This document shows, piece by piece, positions 52,088 through 61,433 of a stretch of DNA of 64,000 bases (within the stretch, counting starts at the first letter, position 1; each line of letters opens with the position of its first letter). Source of the DNA: UBA7703 sp963667195. Lineage in GTDB: Bacteria > Bacillota > Clostridia > Christensenellales > CAG-138. The stretch lies in assembly GCA_963667195.1 (NCBI GenBank), contig OY762962.1:2418001-2482000 (forward strand), written 5' to 3'. The position numbers and the translations under genes were made by a program. The notes below the pieces were generated by a model. That model ran no database searches. It was not told the DNA's origin and was given only the letters and a program-made list of their open reading frames with translations.

Positions 52088-53692
52088 TTGATCAACAATT
52101 CAGATGTGACCCATTTTCCGCTTGCTCCCTGGCAGGTGGTGGAGCCGGATCGTACGCTGCGGCTGGTGTTGCGCGTGGCTAGAGGCCTCGTTCAGCGCAC
52201 GGAGTGCCTCAGCTGCGATCCCTGCGATACAGAACTCGATGCGGAAGGCGCAAACACGCCGCACTTGGCGGCGAGTGCGGTTCCGCTGACATACACAGAC
52301 TCCGAGTTTGATTATTTCGTGCTCAGGAAGCGGATGGAAACGCGCAAACTGCGCTATCATTTCATGCTGCATTCGACGGACGGCGCGTTTGTGTTGGATG
52401 AGCGCGGCATAACCCAATCGTTTGAGGAGCGCTACATCCGCCCGTTTTTCGTCAGCTTTGTTTTTGACGGCGCGCCAAAGCCGGCACCGGCATGGGCGAA
52501 GGACATGATTTGGTATCAAATCTTTCCGGATCGCTTTCGCAGCAGCGGGGACATGACGGGCTGGCACAATCAACCGATCACGGATCGCGATTCTTTTCTC
52601 GGCGGGGACCTGAAGGGCATTCAGGAGGCGATTCCGTATCTCAAGAAGCTCGGTGTCACGGGCGTCTATCTCAACCCGATCTTCGCCGCGGGCAGCGTCC
52701 ACCGCTATGATACGATCGACTATCGTTTGATCGATCCTAAGCTCGGTACGGAGCAGGACTTTGTCCGCCTCTGTGACGCACTGCACGAAAACGGCATACG
52801 CATCATGCTCGACGGTGTGTTCAACCACGGGTCGTGGCAGTCGAAGGAGTTTCAGGACGTGGTGGAGCATGGCGCAACTTCGCCCTACAAAGACTGGTTC
52901 CAATTGACCGACCCGGATGCGCTGAAACCGTTTATGCAGGGAGATCGCAAGGGACGCGCGCCGTATCACACTTTCGCATTCGCGCCGGACATGCCGAAAT
53001 GGAACACGCAAAATCCTGCGGTGATCGAGCACCTGATCAGCGCCGCGGAATACTGGACGCGGCTCTGCGGCATCGACGCGTGGCGGCTCGATGTGCCGGA
53101 CGAGATTCATCCGGCGTTCCTGCGAGCGTTTCAATCGCGCATGAAGGCGCTCAAGCCAGAGCTGTACATCGTCGGCGAAATCTGGAGCGATCCTGTGCGC
53201 TGGATGTATGACGGCGTATTCGACGGAGTAATGAACTATCCCGTTTATTACGCAATTCGGGATTTCTTCCTGTTGCGCTCGATTGACGCGACGCAGCTTT
53301 GCGATCGCATCACGCGATACCTCGCGCTGACGCCGGAGTATTGGCAGGAAGGCATGTTTCAGCTTTGCAGCACCCACGATATTCCGCGTATTCTCTGGTT
53401 TGCGAAAGGAAATCGTACCGCCGTGTTGAATTGTTATCATATGGCGGCGATGTTTTCCGGCGGCATCTCGGTCTATTATGGCGACGAGCTGCTGCTTTCG
53501 GGCGGATTTGACCCGGATAACCGGCGCTGTATGCCTTGGGATCGCGAGAAGCAGGAGCCGTTTTCCGGCGAGCTGTTCGAGCGGATTCGCCAGAGCAAAC
53601 GAAGAAGAATTGAATCGATTCGCCCGATCAACGCGGATCTGGTGGAGATTCAACTGATTGGCGGACGCATGACGATTTGCATGTCCCGCTGA
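52088..53692 (+). CDS. GH13 neopullulanase/cyclomaltodextrinase-like enzyme
   Basis: 534 residues, cytosolic. An N-terminal domain of about 135 residues (as in GH13_20) precedes the TIM barrel starting WYQIFPDRF. Barrel motifs: DGVFNH, nucleophile Asp in WRLDVPDE, acid Glu in VGEIW, and Asp in STHDIPRI. Hydrolyses imported maltodextrins or cyclodextrins. TTG start with AGG upstream. The C-terminal beta domain is short (ends soon after residue 500), so slightly truncated compared with relatives of about 580. Confidence 0.9.
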   Translation: MINNSDVTHFPLAPWQVVEPDRTLRLVLRVARGLVQRTECLSCDPCDTELDAEGANTPHLAASAVPLTYTDSEFDYFVLRKRMETRKLRYHFMLHSTDGAFVLDERGITQSFEERYIRPFFVSFVFDGAPKPAPAWAKDMIWYQIFPDRFRSSGDMTGWHNQPITDRDSFLGGDLKGIQEAIPYLKKLGVTGVYLNPIFAAGSVHRYDTIDYRLIDPKLGTEQDFVRLCDALHENGIRIMLDGVFNHGSWQSKEFQDVVEHGATSPYKDWFQLTDPDALKPFMQGDRKGRAPYHTFAFAPDMPKWNTQNPAVIEHLISAAEYWTRLCGIDAWRLDVPDEIHPAFLRAFQSRMKALKPELYIVGEIWSDPVRWMYDGVFDGVMNYPVYYAIRDFFLLRSIDATQLCDRITRYLALTPEYWQEGMFQLCSTHDIPRILWFAKGNRTAVLNCYHMAAMFSGGISVYYGDELLLSGGFDPDNRRCMPWDREKQEPFSGELFERIRQSKRRRIESIRPINADLVEIQLIGGRMTICMSR

Positions 53693-53707
53693 AGAATGAG
53701 GTGTGTA

Positions 53708-55369
53708 TTGATCAAAGCATGGTGGAAAGAGCGGGTGTTTTACCAGATTTACCCGCGGAGTTTCCTGGACACGAACGGTGACGGCATCGGCGATTTGAAG
53801 GGCATCATCGAAAAGCTCGACTATCTCAAGTCGCTGGGCATCGGCGCCATCTGGCTCTGCCCGGTGTACGATTCTCCGAACGACGACAACGGCTACGACA
53901 TTCGCGACTACGAACGGATCATGACGGAGTTCGGCACGATGGCGGACTTTGACGCGCTGCTGGAAGGTCTGCACGCACGCGATATCAAGCTCGTGATGGA
54001 TCTCGTGGTCAACCACAGCTCCGACGAGCACGCGTGGTTTACCGAGTCCCGCAAGGCGAAGGACAATCCGTTTCGCGATTACTATATCTGGCGCGATGGC
54101 AAAGAGGGCGGCACACCCAACAACTGGGCTTCTTTTTTTGCACCGAGTGCGTGGAAACTGGACGAAACGACGGGGCAGTATTACCTGCACCTGTTCTCGG
54201 AGAAACAGCCCGACTTGAATTGGGAAAATCCAGCCGTCCGGCAGGAAGTCTACGACCTGGTCAACCGTTGGTTCGACCGCGGCGTGGACGGCTTTCGCAT
54301 GGACGTGATCAACTGTATCGCCAAGGACGCGGGGCTGCCGGACGGAACCGGTACGCCGAACGCCGCGGGATATACGCTCGCGATTGAGCGCTTCGCGAAC
54401 CGACCGAAGTTCTACGAATATCTGCGCGAACTGCGGCAGAACTGCTATGCCGGCAGGGATTGTTTGTGCCTCGCAGAAGCGCCGTTCACCTCGCCGGAAG
54501 AGGGCGCGCGGATGCTCGACGAAGAAACGGGCATCTTCAACCTGATCTTCCCGTTTGACATGATGGAGATCGACGACGGCCCGCGCGGCAAATATGACCC
54601 CGCGCCGTGGTCGCTCACACGGTTCAAGGAGATCGTCGATCGCTGGCAGATCGCGACCGAGCACGGCTGGGGCAGCCTGTTCTGGTCGAATCACGATCAG
54701 GCGCGCGCGGTATCGCGCTTCGGCTGCACGGATACGGAGGAACTCCGCGTTCGCTCGGCAAAGATGCTCGCGGTGGCGATGCACCTCCTACGCGGAACAC
54801 CGTTCGTCTATCAGGGTGAAGAGCTCGGCATGACGAACACGCCGTTTCCGGATGAATCGGCAATTCGCGACATCGAGGGGCTCAATGTGCTCAACGAGGC
54901 ACGCATCACGGGCCGATATGATCAAACGTGGAAGGGAATCCTGCACAAGGGGCGCGACCACGCGCGCACACCGATGCAATGGAGCGCGGCGAAAAACGCG
55001 GGTTTCACTGAGGGCGAACCTTGGATCATGTTGAATCCGAATTATGCTTTGATCAATGCGGAGGCGGAAGAACGCGACCCGGATTCCGTGCTGGCGTTCT
55101 ACCAGAAGCTGATTGCGATGAGAAACGCGAGCAGCACGCTGCAATACGGTTCCTACACGCCGCTCTGGACGGAGCACGAACAGCTCTTCGCCTACCGGCG
55201 CGAGCTGGACGGCGAAACGATCACCATCGTTTGCAACATGAGCGGCGAAAGCGCGAAGCTGCCGGAGGTTCCGGCAGGCGAGATTGTGCTGACGAATATA
55301 GCGCATCCCGCGGAAACGCTGCTGCTTCCGTATGAGGCGCGGGTGGTTCGCGCGTCAGGCTTGATTTGA
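53708..55369 (+). CDS. GH13 oligo-1,6-glucosidase/alpha-glucosidase
   Basis: 553 residues, standard for GH13_31. Starts AWWKERVFYQIYPRSFLDTNGDGIGDLKG; motifs DLVVNHSSDEH, nucleophile Asp in FRMDVIN, acid Glu in LAEAPF, and Asp in SNHDQAR. Cleaves alpha-1,6 or alpha-1,4 bonds of short glucosides. TTG 53708 follows GAGGTG and gives the family N-terminus; ATG 53696 overlaps the ribosome site. Ends the operon. Confidence 0.92.
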   Translation: MIKAWWKERVFYQIYPRSFLDTNGDGIGDLKGIIEKLDYLKSLGIGAIWLCPVYDSPNDDNGYDIRDYERIMTEFGTMADFDALLEGLHARDIKLVMDLVVNHSSDEHAWFTESRKAKDNPFRDYYIWRDGKEGGTPNNWASFFAPSAWKLDETTGQYYLHLFSEKQPDLNWENPAVRQEVYDLVNRWFDRGVDGFRMDVINCIAKDAGLPDGTGTPNAAGYTLAIERFANRPKFYEYLRELRQNCYAGRDCLCLAEAPFTSPEEGARMLDEETGIFNLIFPFDMMEIDDGPRGKYDPAPWSLTRFKEIVDRWQIATEHGWGSLFWSNHDQARAVSRFGCTDTEELRVRSAKMLAVAMHLLRGTPFVYQGEELGMTNTPFPDESAIRDIEGLNVLNEARITGRYDQTWKGILHKGRDHARTPMQWSAAKNAGFTEGEPWIMLNPNYALINAEAEERDPDSVLAFYQKLIAMRNASSTLQYGSYTPLWTEHEQLFAYRRELDGETITIVCNMSGESAKLPEVPAGEIVLTNIAHPAETLLLPYEARVVRASGLI

Positions 55370-55468
55370 CTGCGACTAACGTAAGACATCAGTTGCCAAC
55401 AAGACAAGATGAAAGCGTTTCTTCCGAACGACTAAACATCCGGTAACCGGTTCCCAAATGTGTTTATG

Positions 55469-55502
55469 AGAGCTTCCGCCCAAGCGGAGGCTCTACTTTT
55501 TT
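55469..55502 (+). terminator. Terminator of alpha-glucan operon
   Basis: 11-base arms at 55469-55479 and 55484-55494 with one G-U pair, 4-base loop, then ACTTTTTT. Confidence 0.9.
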
Positions 55503-55587
55503 GCGCTGCGTCGCTAGATAGACGCGCAAGGAAGAGCGTTTGAAGGCGCGGCGGATTATTTACAACAAATTTGAATGAACGTGCGGC

Positions 55588-55627
55588 ATAAAATAAAGCA
55601 GGCAACCGATTTTTAACGGCTGCCTGC
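55588..55627 (-). terminator. Terminator of NRAMP gene
   Basis: 11-base arms at 55598-55608 and 55617-55627 with one mismatch, followed on the minus strand by TTTATTTTA. Confidence 0.8.
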
Positions 55628-55659
55628 GAGTCAACGGGGTAATCTTTATTGCGGGTTCT

Positions 55660-56919
55660 TCAGCGGAACAAGCTGATCAGAAGCGCTACGTTTAGAAACG
55701 TTACAACCAGCCCGATTGCCCAAAGGATAATCTTTCCCGCTTTGGAGTTGGCGTATTTGCCCATCACTTTTTGGGACGAAGTCAGTGTGATCAACGTAAA
55801 AACAGTGATGGGCAGCTGTACACTCAGCAGCATTTGCGAATAGATCAATCCATCAAACGGCGATTGAATCAAAAATATGATCAGCGTCGCGGGTACCATG
55901 GTCAGCAGAACGCCGATCTTCGTGTGTTTGTCTTTGATGTCGTATGGCTCGGAGAAGATACCCGCGAAAATGCTTCCGCCCGCCATACCCGCCGTGATGC
56001 TGGAGGAAAGACCCGCAAACAGCAGCGCGATGGCGAACACGAGGCTTGCCGCGTTGCCCAACAGCGGCTTGAGCATCTGTTCCGCCTGCGTCAGGTCGGT
56101 CACCGGCGTTTTTGTGGTAAAGAACGTTGCCGCAGCCATCAGGATCATGGCACTGTTGATTGCCCAGCCGATCATCATGGACACCAGCGTGTCGCTGAAC
56201 TCGTATTTGAGTTGTTTGTTGATGACCGCCTCGTCCTGCAAGTTCCACTGCCTGCTCTGGATGATCTCCGAGTGCAGGAACAGATTGTGCGGCATCACGA
56301 CGGCGCCGAGCACACTCATGATGACCAGCATGCCTCCGTTGGGAAAAGCGGGCGTGACCCAACCCACGGCGGCAGAACCCCAGTTGATATGGGTGATACT
56401 GATTTCAAACAGGAACGAAAGCCCGATCAGGGAAACAAAGCCGATGATGATTTTTTCGATCTTCTTGTAGGAGTTTGTAAACTGCAGCACGAGAGCCACC
56501 GCAAGCACCAGCACGGAGCCGAGTTTGAGCGGCAGATGGAAGAGCATGTTCAGCGCGATGGCGGCTCCCAATATTTCGGCGAGCGCCGTGGAGATGGAAG
56601 CTGCAATCGACGAGAATAATATGATATTCCTTAACCAGGGTTTAAAGTGCTCCGTCGTTGCTTCGGAGAGGCATTTGCCGGTGACGATGCCCAGATGTGC
56701 GGCATTGTGCTGCAAAACGATCAACATAAAAGTGGAAAGCGTCACCATCCAGAGCAGCGCATACCCGTATTGCGATCCGGCGGCGATGTTTGACGCCCAG
56801 TTGCCGGGATCGATGAATCCGACCGTCACCAGCAGGCCCGGCCCGAGATATTTGAGAAACGCCGCAGCTTTGCTGTTGGTTTCATGCGACTTGAAAAACG
56901 ATTTCCAGTTCTTTTCCAT
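55660..56919 (-). CDS. mntH: NRAMP-family divalent metal transporter
   Basis: 419 residues with about 11 membrane segments. The metal-binding motifs are DPGNWASN (segment 1, near residue 40) and, in segment 6, the MPHNLFLHS region near 220, where NRAMP proteins carry the Met/His pair. Imports Mn2+ or Fe2+ with protons. ATG 56919 follows AGGT; ATG 56943 is an alternative with 8 more residues. Single gene with its own terminator. The segment 6 methionine (A-x-V-M-P-H) supports transition-metal selectivity. Confidence 0.9.
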   Translation of the reverse strand: MEKNWKSFFKSHETNSKAAAFLKYLGPGLLVTVGFIDPGNWASNIAAGSQYGYALLWMVTLSTFMLIVLQHNAAHLGIVTGKCLSEATTEHFKPWLRNIILFSSIAASISTALAEILGAAIALNMLFHLPLKLGSVLVLAVALVLQFTNSYKKIEKIIIGFVSLIGLSFLFEISITHINWGSAAVGWVTPAFPNGGMLVIMSVLGAVVMPHNLFLHSEIIQSRQWNLQDEAVINKQLKYEFSDTLVSMMIGWAINSAMILMAAATFFTTKTPVTDLTQAEQMLKPLLGNAASLVFAIALLFAGLSSSITAGMAGGSIFAGIFSEPYDIKDKHTKIGVLLTMVPATLIIFLIQSPFDGLIYSQMLLSVQLPITVFTLITLTSSQKVMGKYANSKAGKIILWAIGLVVTFLNVALLISLFR

Positions 56920-57092
56920 ACGATACCTATTTTCAGGGTTCATTTACCGGGTTTGACTTGCTTAAGTATACCATAGGATGCCTGCACTCCGGTATTGATA
57001 CATTAGGAACTTGAGCCTGAAAACGAGCTTCAGCATTCGATTTTTTTGTTCAAATAAACGGAGCGAATCGGATAAGAGACTGTAGTTTGGTT

Positions 57093-59027
57093 TTACGACT
57101 TCGGTGTGCTCAGAAGCTTCAGCGGCTCGCTACGCAGATTGCCGCGAATTTGCGCAAGCGATATGGTGAGCGCAAGAAGCAACACGCACGCGCCGCAAAT
57201 CAGCGGAACGAGCGGGCTGACCATGCCGGTGACGAGCTGCGTTTGCGCCACGTCCGAGGCGGCCTGTGCCCAGTTGCTGAATTCCGTGCTGAAAGAGACC
57301 GACTTGGACAGCGCGGACAGCAGCCCGACTACGGCGCCAGAGAGGGCATAGCCTACAAGGCTGCCGATCACACTGCCGAGCGTTACGATTGCCATCACGC
57401 CGGTCAAAAGCGAGATGGTGCAGGCGCGTTTTCCCATGCCCAGAGAGCGCTCGATTGCCGTTCGCCGCTTTTGCTTGCCGATGAACAGATTGCAGAAGAA
57501 CAGGAGGATCAGTACGGTGACCAGAAGCCCCGAAACCAGCAAGGCAACAGCTACCTGCTTGATCTGTATGAGCCCTGCTTTGATCTGCGTGTAGCCCTTG
57601 TCATAGATGGTAATCTCAATATGCGAGGCATCACCGGTTTTGGACACCGCATTCCAAAGCGCCTGATACTGCTCAACGCTTCCGCTCGGAATCTGGAACG
57701 TCGTGTTATATCCCTTCATCGGGCCATAATCCAGAATGTTGTTTGCGTCGCTGTTTTTGACGGAAGCCCCGGGAATCACCACGCCATACCCGGCCATGTC
57801 GTAACCGGAGGAGTAGGACACTTGATTGATCTCGTTATGGATGCCGACCACCGTGTAAGGATTCTGCTCGAAGATGTCAAAGCACTTGCCCTGCGCGTTG
57901 AGCAGGTGGTTGGGATTTCCAATCGGCAGCCCGTCCGGCGGAAAGTCGCGGCTGGCCGAGCCATAGTAATCCGCATAATAAAGTGAAATCGGCAGTGTGT
58001 CGCCGACGGCGTACCCATTCAACTCCGCAAACTGCTGGCTGATCAGGCACACGAGCTGACCCGTACGATATTCCTCCGCGGTGATATCGCGCCCATCCAC
58101 AATCGAGGAGTTGCCGTTGTAAAAGGACATCAGTAGCTGCGTGTTGTCCGTGGGGATCACGGGGAACGTATGCTCAGCCATGTCCATCGATTTTACGAGC
58201 TCCAGCCAACGCTGTCCGTCAGGCTTGTCGAAGAAACCCTCAGTCACCTCCTGATACCCGTTGTCCAGAGGATTTTCATCCGGAATCAGCACGCCGTCCG
58301 GCGTATATTGCGTTGAATTGACATAGCTGTCATGGTACGAACGCGGGACGTATTCGCCCATGATCGCATCGACACCTGTGTGCGTCTTCGTCCATTCCCT
58401 GTGCGAAGACCTTAACTCCAGCATCATGATATAGGTTTTTCCGGCATAGAGCGTTGGCGGGTTGGGGTTATCGTGATCGCAGAACAATACGGTTTCCCAG
58501 TCTCCGATTTCACGCCCCGCAATTCCCTGAACGCCATAGAGCTCCTTTAAAAGCTTCAACTGCACCGGATGATCGGGAACGCAGTCCTCAAGCGGGGTCA
58601 CCATGACGATCTTCAGCCGCGTGCGCGTTTGCGCAATCAGGCGGATATACGAGTTGTCCGGGTACTTGAGGTCGGGATCGTATGCGCCGTAATACGGCCT
58701 GTGCTTGGGCGGAATGATATAGTTCGCACCGTCGAACATCAGCACATCCGGCTGGATTGTCTTGGAGCACACCGTCGCCGTATAGGTGGTGAATTTCTTA
58801 TCCTCGGCATCCCAATATTGATCCGATATTTGCTTGTCCGGCGTTTGCGAAACAAGGCCGACGGTGACAAAGACCTCTTCGAGCCGCTTCATGTTTGCTT
58901 CGCCGATCAAATACAGCGTTACGCCCAGCGTCAAGAGCGACGCCGACAGGCTGACAAGAACCAGAAACAGCCCTGTTCGCAGTGGCGTGCGCATGATTTG
59001 CCGGATGCTGTTGGAGATTTCGCTCAT
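57093..59027 (-). CDS. FtsX-like ABC permease with large external domain
   Basis: 644 residues: one membrane helix near residues 17-42, about 430 residues outside the membrane, then three helices at the C-terminus, i.e. the MacB/FtsX plan. GGGAGA lies 7 bases before ATG 59027; a GTG at 59066 overlaps the ATPase stop as GTGA and is an in-frame alternative. Third gene of a permease-ATPase-permease operon. The external part is polar and tyrosine-rich, with no family I recognise. Confidence 0.82.
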   Translation of the reverse strand: MSEISNSIRQIMRTPLRTGLFLVLVSLSASLLTLGVTLYLIGEANMKRLEEVFVTVGLVSQTPDKQISDQYWDAEDKKFTTYTATVCSKTIQPDVLMFDGANYIIPPKHRPYYGAYDPDLKYPDNSYIRLIAQTRTRLKIVMVTPLEDCVPDHPVQLKLLKELYGVQGIAGREIGDWETVLFCDHDNPNPPTLYAGKTYIMMLELRSSHREWTKTHTGVDAIMGEYVPRSYHDSYVNSTQYTPDGVLIPDENPLDNGYQEVTEGFFDKPDGQRWLELVKSMDMAEHTFPVIPTDNTQLLMSFYNGNSSIVDGRDITAEEYRTGQLVCLISQQFAELNGYAVGDTLPISLYYADYYGSASRDFPPDGLPIGNPNHLLNAQGKCFDIFEQNPYTVVGIHNEINQVSYSSGYDMAGYGVVIPGASVKNSDANNILDYGPMKGYNTTFQIPSGSVEQYQALWNAVSKTGDASHIEITIYDKGYTQIKAGLIQIKQVAVALLVSGLLVTVLILLFFCNLFIGKQKRRTAIERSLGMGKRACTISLLTGVMAIVTLGSVIGSLVGYALSGAVVGLLSALSKSVSFSTEFSNWAQAASDVAQTQLVTGMVSPLVPLICGACVLLLALTISLAQIRGNLRSEPLKLLSTPKS

Positions 59028-59062
59028 GACCGTTTTCTCCCTTCGCTCACCAAGACGCAGTT

Positions 59063-59722
59063 TCACGTTCTCAGTACCCCGTCCCGCATCCGGTAAATGA
59101 TATCGGCCTGCTCATAGACGCTTGAGTTATGGGTGATGACGATCACGAGATAACCTCTTTCATGCACGAGCTCCTTGAGGATTTTGACGATCGTCTCCTC
59201 GTTGGTTGAATCCAGATTTCCGGTCGGTTCGTCCGCAAGCAGAATGCGTCCGCCTGCCGCGAGCGCCCGCGCAATCGAGACGCGCTGCTGCTCTCCGCCG
59301 CTCATCATGACGGGAAACTGACGAAAGATTTTGTCTTCCAGCCCGACCTCATGGATCAGACGTTTTGCCGATGCCTCGGCCTCCAACTTCTTTACACCCA
59401 ACAACTCCAACGGGTACATCACGTTTTCAAGCGCCGTGAGCAGCGGAAAGAGGTTGAACGACTGATAGACCACCGATGCGGTTTCCCGGCGGTAGCAGTC
59501 GCGATCCATCGTCGAAAGCGGGCTGCCTTCCACAAGAATTTCACCGGAAGTAGGCAAATCCAGCCCGGCAAGGAGGGACAGGAGCGTGCTTTTCCCGCTG
59601 CCGGAAGGCCCGATCACCGCGTATAGTTTGCCCGACTCGAAGCTGCAACTCACATGCTTGAGCGCTTCGATCGACTGATATTTGCTCTGATAGACATAAC
59701 CGACATCTTTCACTTCCAGCAT
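59063..59722 (-). CDS. LolD/MacB-type ABC ATPase
   Basis: 219 residues. Walker A GPSGSGKST near residue 40, signature MSGGEQQRVSIARAL and Walker B ILLADEPTGNLDS. This subfamily drives mechanotransmission by FtsX-type permeases rather than classic transport. It lies 10 bases after the first permease gene and is tightly linked to the second. Confidence 0.95.
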   Translation of the reverse strand: MLEVKDVGYVYQSKYQSIEALKHVSCSFESGKLYAVIGPSGSGKSTLLSLLAGLDLPTSGEILVEGSPLSTMDRDCYRRETASVVYQSFNLFPLLTALENVMYPLELLGVKKLEAEASAKRLIHEVGLEDKIFRQFPVMMSGGEQQRVSIARALAAGGRILLADEPTGNLDSTNEETIVKILKELVHERGYLVIVITHNSSVYEQADIIYRMRDGVLRT

Positions 59723-59732
59723 AAATACCTCC

Positions 59733-60968
59733 CTAGTCCAATGCGGTCAAGACCTGCATCACGCTGAATCTGCCCAGCGCGATCAGCGCCACCGCGGTTC
59801 CAGCCATGTATACGGCGAAGAACGGAACAACGACCGCAAGCCCCAACACGAAGTCGACTTTGACCAAAAGCAGCGCCGCGGCGACGCCCGCAAGGCTCCC
59901 TGCGAGTTCGAGAACGGCACTTTCAAACAGCAGTATGATAAAACAACTCCGCTGGCTGACGCCGAGCGAGCGCATGATCGCAATCTCCGGCCGTCTGCTC
60001 TGCAGGAGCAGATAGGACACGACGAAGCCTAAAAGCCCAACTATCAGGATGATAAACGGCATGATCATCCGCTGAAGCGTGATGTTTTCCTTCACGCGCG
60101 TCGCGGCCTTGATGAATGTTTCATCATTCACCGTCAAGGAGGTCCCGCGCTGCGTCTGGTTCGCCTGCGAAATGACCGGCAGTAATCCGATTTTGTGCAT
60201 CTCCTCTTTAAAGCTGTTCAACTCCAACGGGTGAATCACACGGAAATTTGCGGAATCCGCGAAGAACATCACATTCTGCTGTGCGAAGATCGCCCTGAGC
60301 CAACCAACAGGGAAGACCACCTGTGCAGACCTTGTCAAGCTCTCGCTCAAAGCGGGGTCGAAGCTACCGATAATCGTAACATCATACGCGCCCAAGCGAT
60401 GGAACTTCTTCATGGCGTTATCGCCCGGATATGTGATGTTAAACAGGATCAAATGAAGCTTGTCCCCGACAGATAGACCCAATCCGTTAAGCTCCTGCAA
60501 GCGGATCATGCACACCGGTTCCGCGCCCGCCAGATCGTCCGGGCCGGCACCCTGCATATAAACCGTCGTTGCCGTGGACAACACCGGATATGCCTCCGCG
60601 CGGTTCACGCCAAGGCACAGCGGAAGCGAAAATGATCCCGCGTCCAGCGTTTCATCCTCGCCAATCTCGTTTTGCGTTGCCGCGAGTTCAACTGTGTAAT
60701 TCAGATCCGCAACATATGCGGATTCATCCAGCGCATCGATGATAGGCTCCCGAATCATCATTCCGGAGGAAAGCGACCCGTTGAGGTTGTTGATTCGCGC
60801 CTGGATCGGAATTGCCGCAGGCAGCGCTTCCAACTGCTCTAGATTCGTTTCTAATCCGCGAAAAAACAGAAGCAGAAACACAACGATGAGCATACATGTG
60901 CTCACGGCCAACAAGCTCTTTGTCCAATGTCTTCGAATATTCAGAATTGCTTTGCGAAAATGAAACAT
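59733..60968 (-). CDS. FtsX-like ABC permease
   Basis: 411 residues with an N-terminal helix (residues 17-38), an external domain of about 230 residues, and three C-terminal helices with the cytoplasmic segment RRPEIAIMRSLGVSQRSC typical of FtsX permeases. First gene of the operon; a good promoter lies upstream. Pairs with the 644-residue permease to form an asymmetric complex around the ATPase. Could export a peptide or antibiotic, or act in wall or stress sensing. Confidence 0.85.
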   Translation of the reverse strand: MFHFRKAILNIRRHWTKSLLAVSTCMLIVVFLLLFFRGLETNLEQLEALPAAIPIQARINNLNGSLSSGMMIREPIIDALDESAYVADLNYTVELAATQNEIGEDETLDAGSFSLPLCLGVNRAEAYPVLSTATTVYMQGAGPDDLAGAEPVCMIRLQELNGLGLSVGDKLHLILFNITYPGDNAMKKFHRLGAYDVTIIGSFDPALSESLTRSAQVVFPVGWLRAIFAQQNVMFFADSANFRVIHPLELNSFKEEMHKIGLLPVISQANQTQRGTSLTVNDETFIKAATRVKENITLQRMIMPFIILIVGLLGFVVSYLLLQSRRPEIAIMRSLGVSQRSCFIILLFESAVLELAGSLAGVAAALLLVKVDFVLGLAVVVPFFAVYMAGTAVALIALGRFSVMQVLTALD

Positions 60969-61047
60969 AAGTCACCATCTTCTCGCCGGATGTGTCGAAT
61001 TGAATAAATAAAAATAGAATTGACGCACGCGAAAGCCTTTAACGATC

Positions 61048-61076
61048 ATTATATCAAACACCGAAAGTGCATACAA
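61048..61076 (-). promoter_or_regulatory. Promoter of FtsX-type ABC operon
   Basis: Minus strand TTGTAT (61071-61076), 17-base spacer ending TGA, TATAAT (61048-61053); TGATATAAT is an extended -10. Confidence 0.8.
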
Positions 61077-61245
61077 TTGAAAGCAGTCAGATAAAGGGCT
61101 TAATATTAACCTGAATTAATATAACGTAGAAAGGGCTATGTCCATTTTGAACTTTGACAACGTATGCAGTTAACGCCAGAAACAATAAAGCCAGATGACA
61201 GTTATTTGCTGTTCTTGCTTCAAATTACAATATCTTTCGTTTTTC

Positions 61246-61274
61246 TTGAAAATATGATATATTTCGCATATACA
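61246..61274 (+). promoter_or_regulatory. Promoter of HD-GYP gene
   Basis: TTGAAA (61246-61251), 17-base spacer, TATACA (61269-61274). Leaves a 5' leader of about 150 bases. Confidence 0.6.
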
Positions 61275-61433
61275 GACGCCTTTCAGACTAATGAAACTAC
61301 TACTATTACCTTGTTTTAAAAGTAAAAACTGTCTACTTATCCATTCTCGCTATCACGAAATCGCTCATGAAGCATTCGGAACAGAACAAGCCTCCGTCGG
61401 ACAATCACAAATTTGTGTTAGGAGATGACGCTG

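Larger units (their letters stand above)
60969..61433. other. AT-rich 465-base divergent intergenic region
   Basis: Clearly more AT-rich than the flanking genes. Contains the two promoters listed separately, TTAATATTAA-type repeats at about 61101-61123, and a leader of about 150 bases before the HD-GYP gene. No gene and no riboswitch class recognised; a GEMM-type c-di-GMP aptamer was looked for and not seen. Confidence 0.45.

Noticed and set aside
52100..54784. Very long open frame (about 894 codons) on the minus strand
   Set aside because: It is antisense to two clear GH13 genes, spans both, has an Arg/His-rich product with no recognisable domain, and reflects GC-rich codon bias of the real genes.
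61275..61433. c-di-GMP riboswitch in the HD-GYP leader
   Set aside because: The conserved GEMM sequence elements could not be found by eye.
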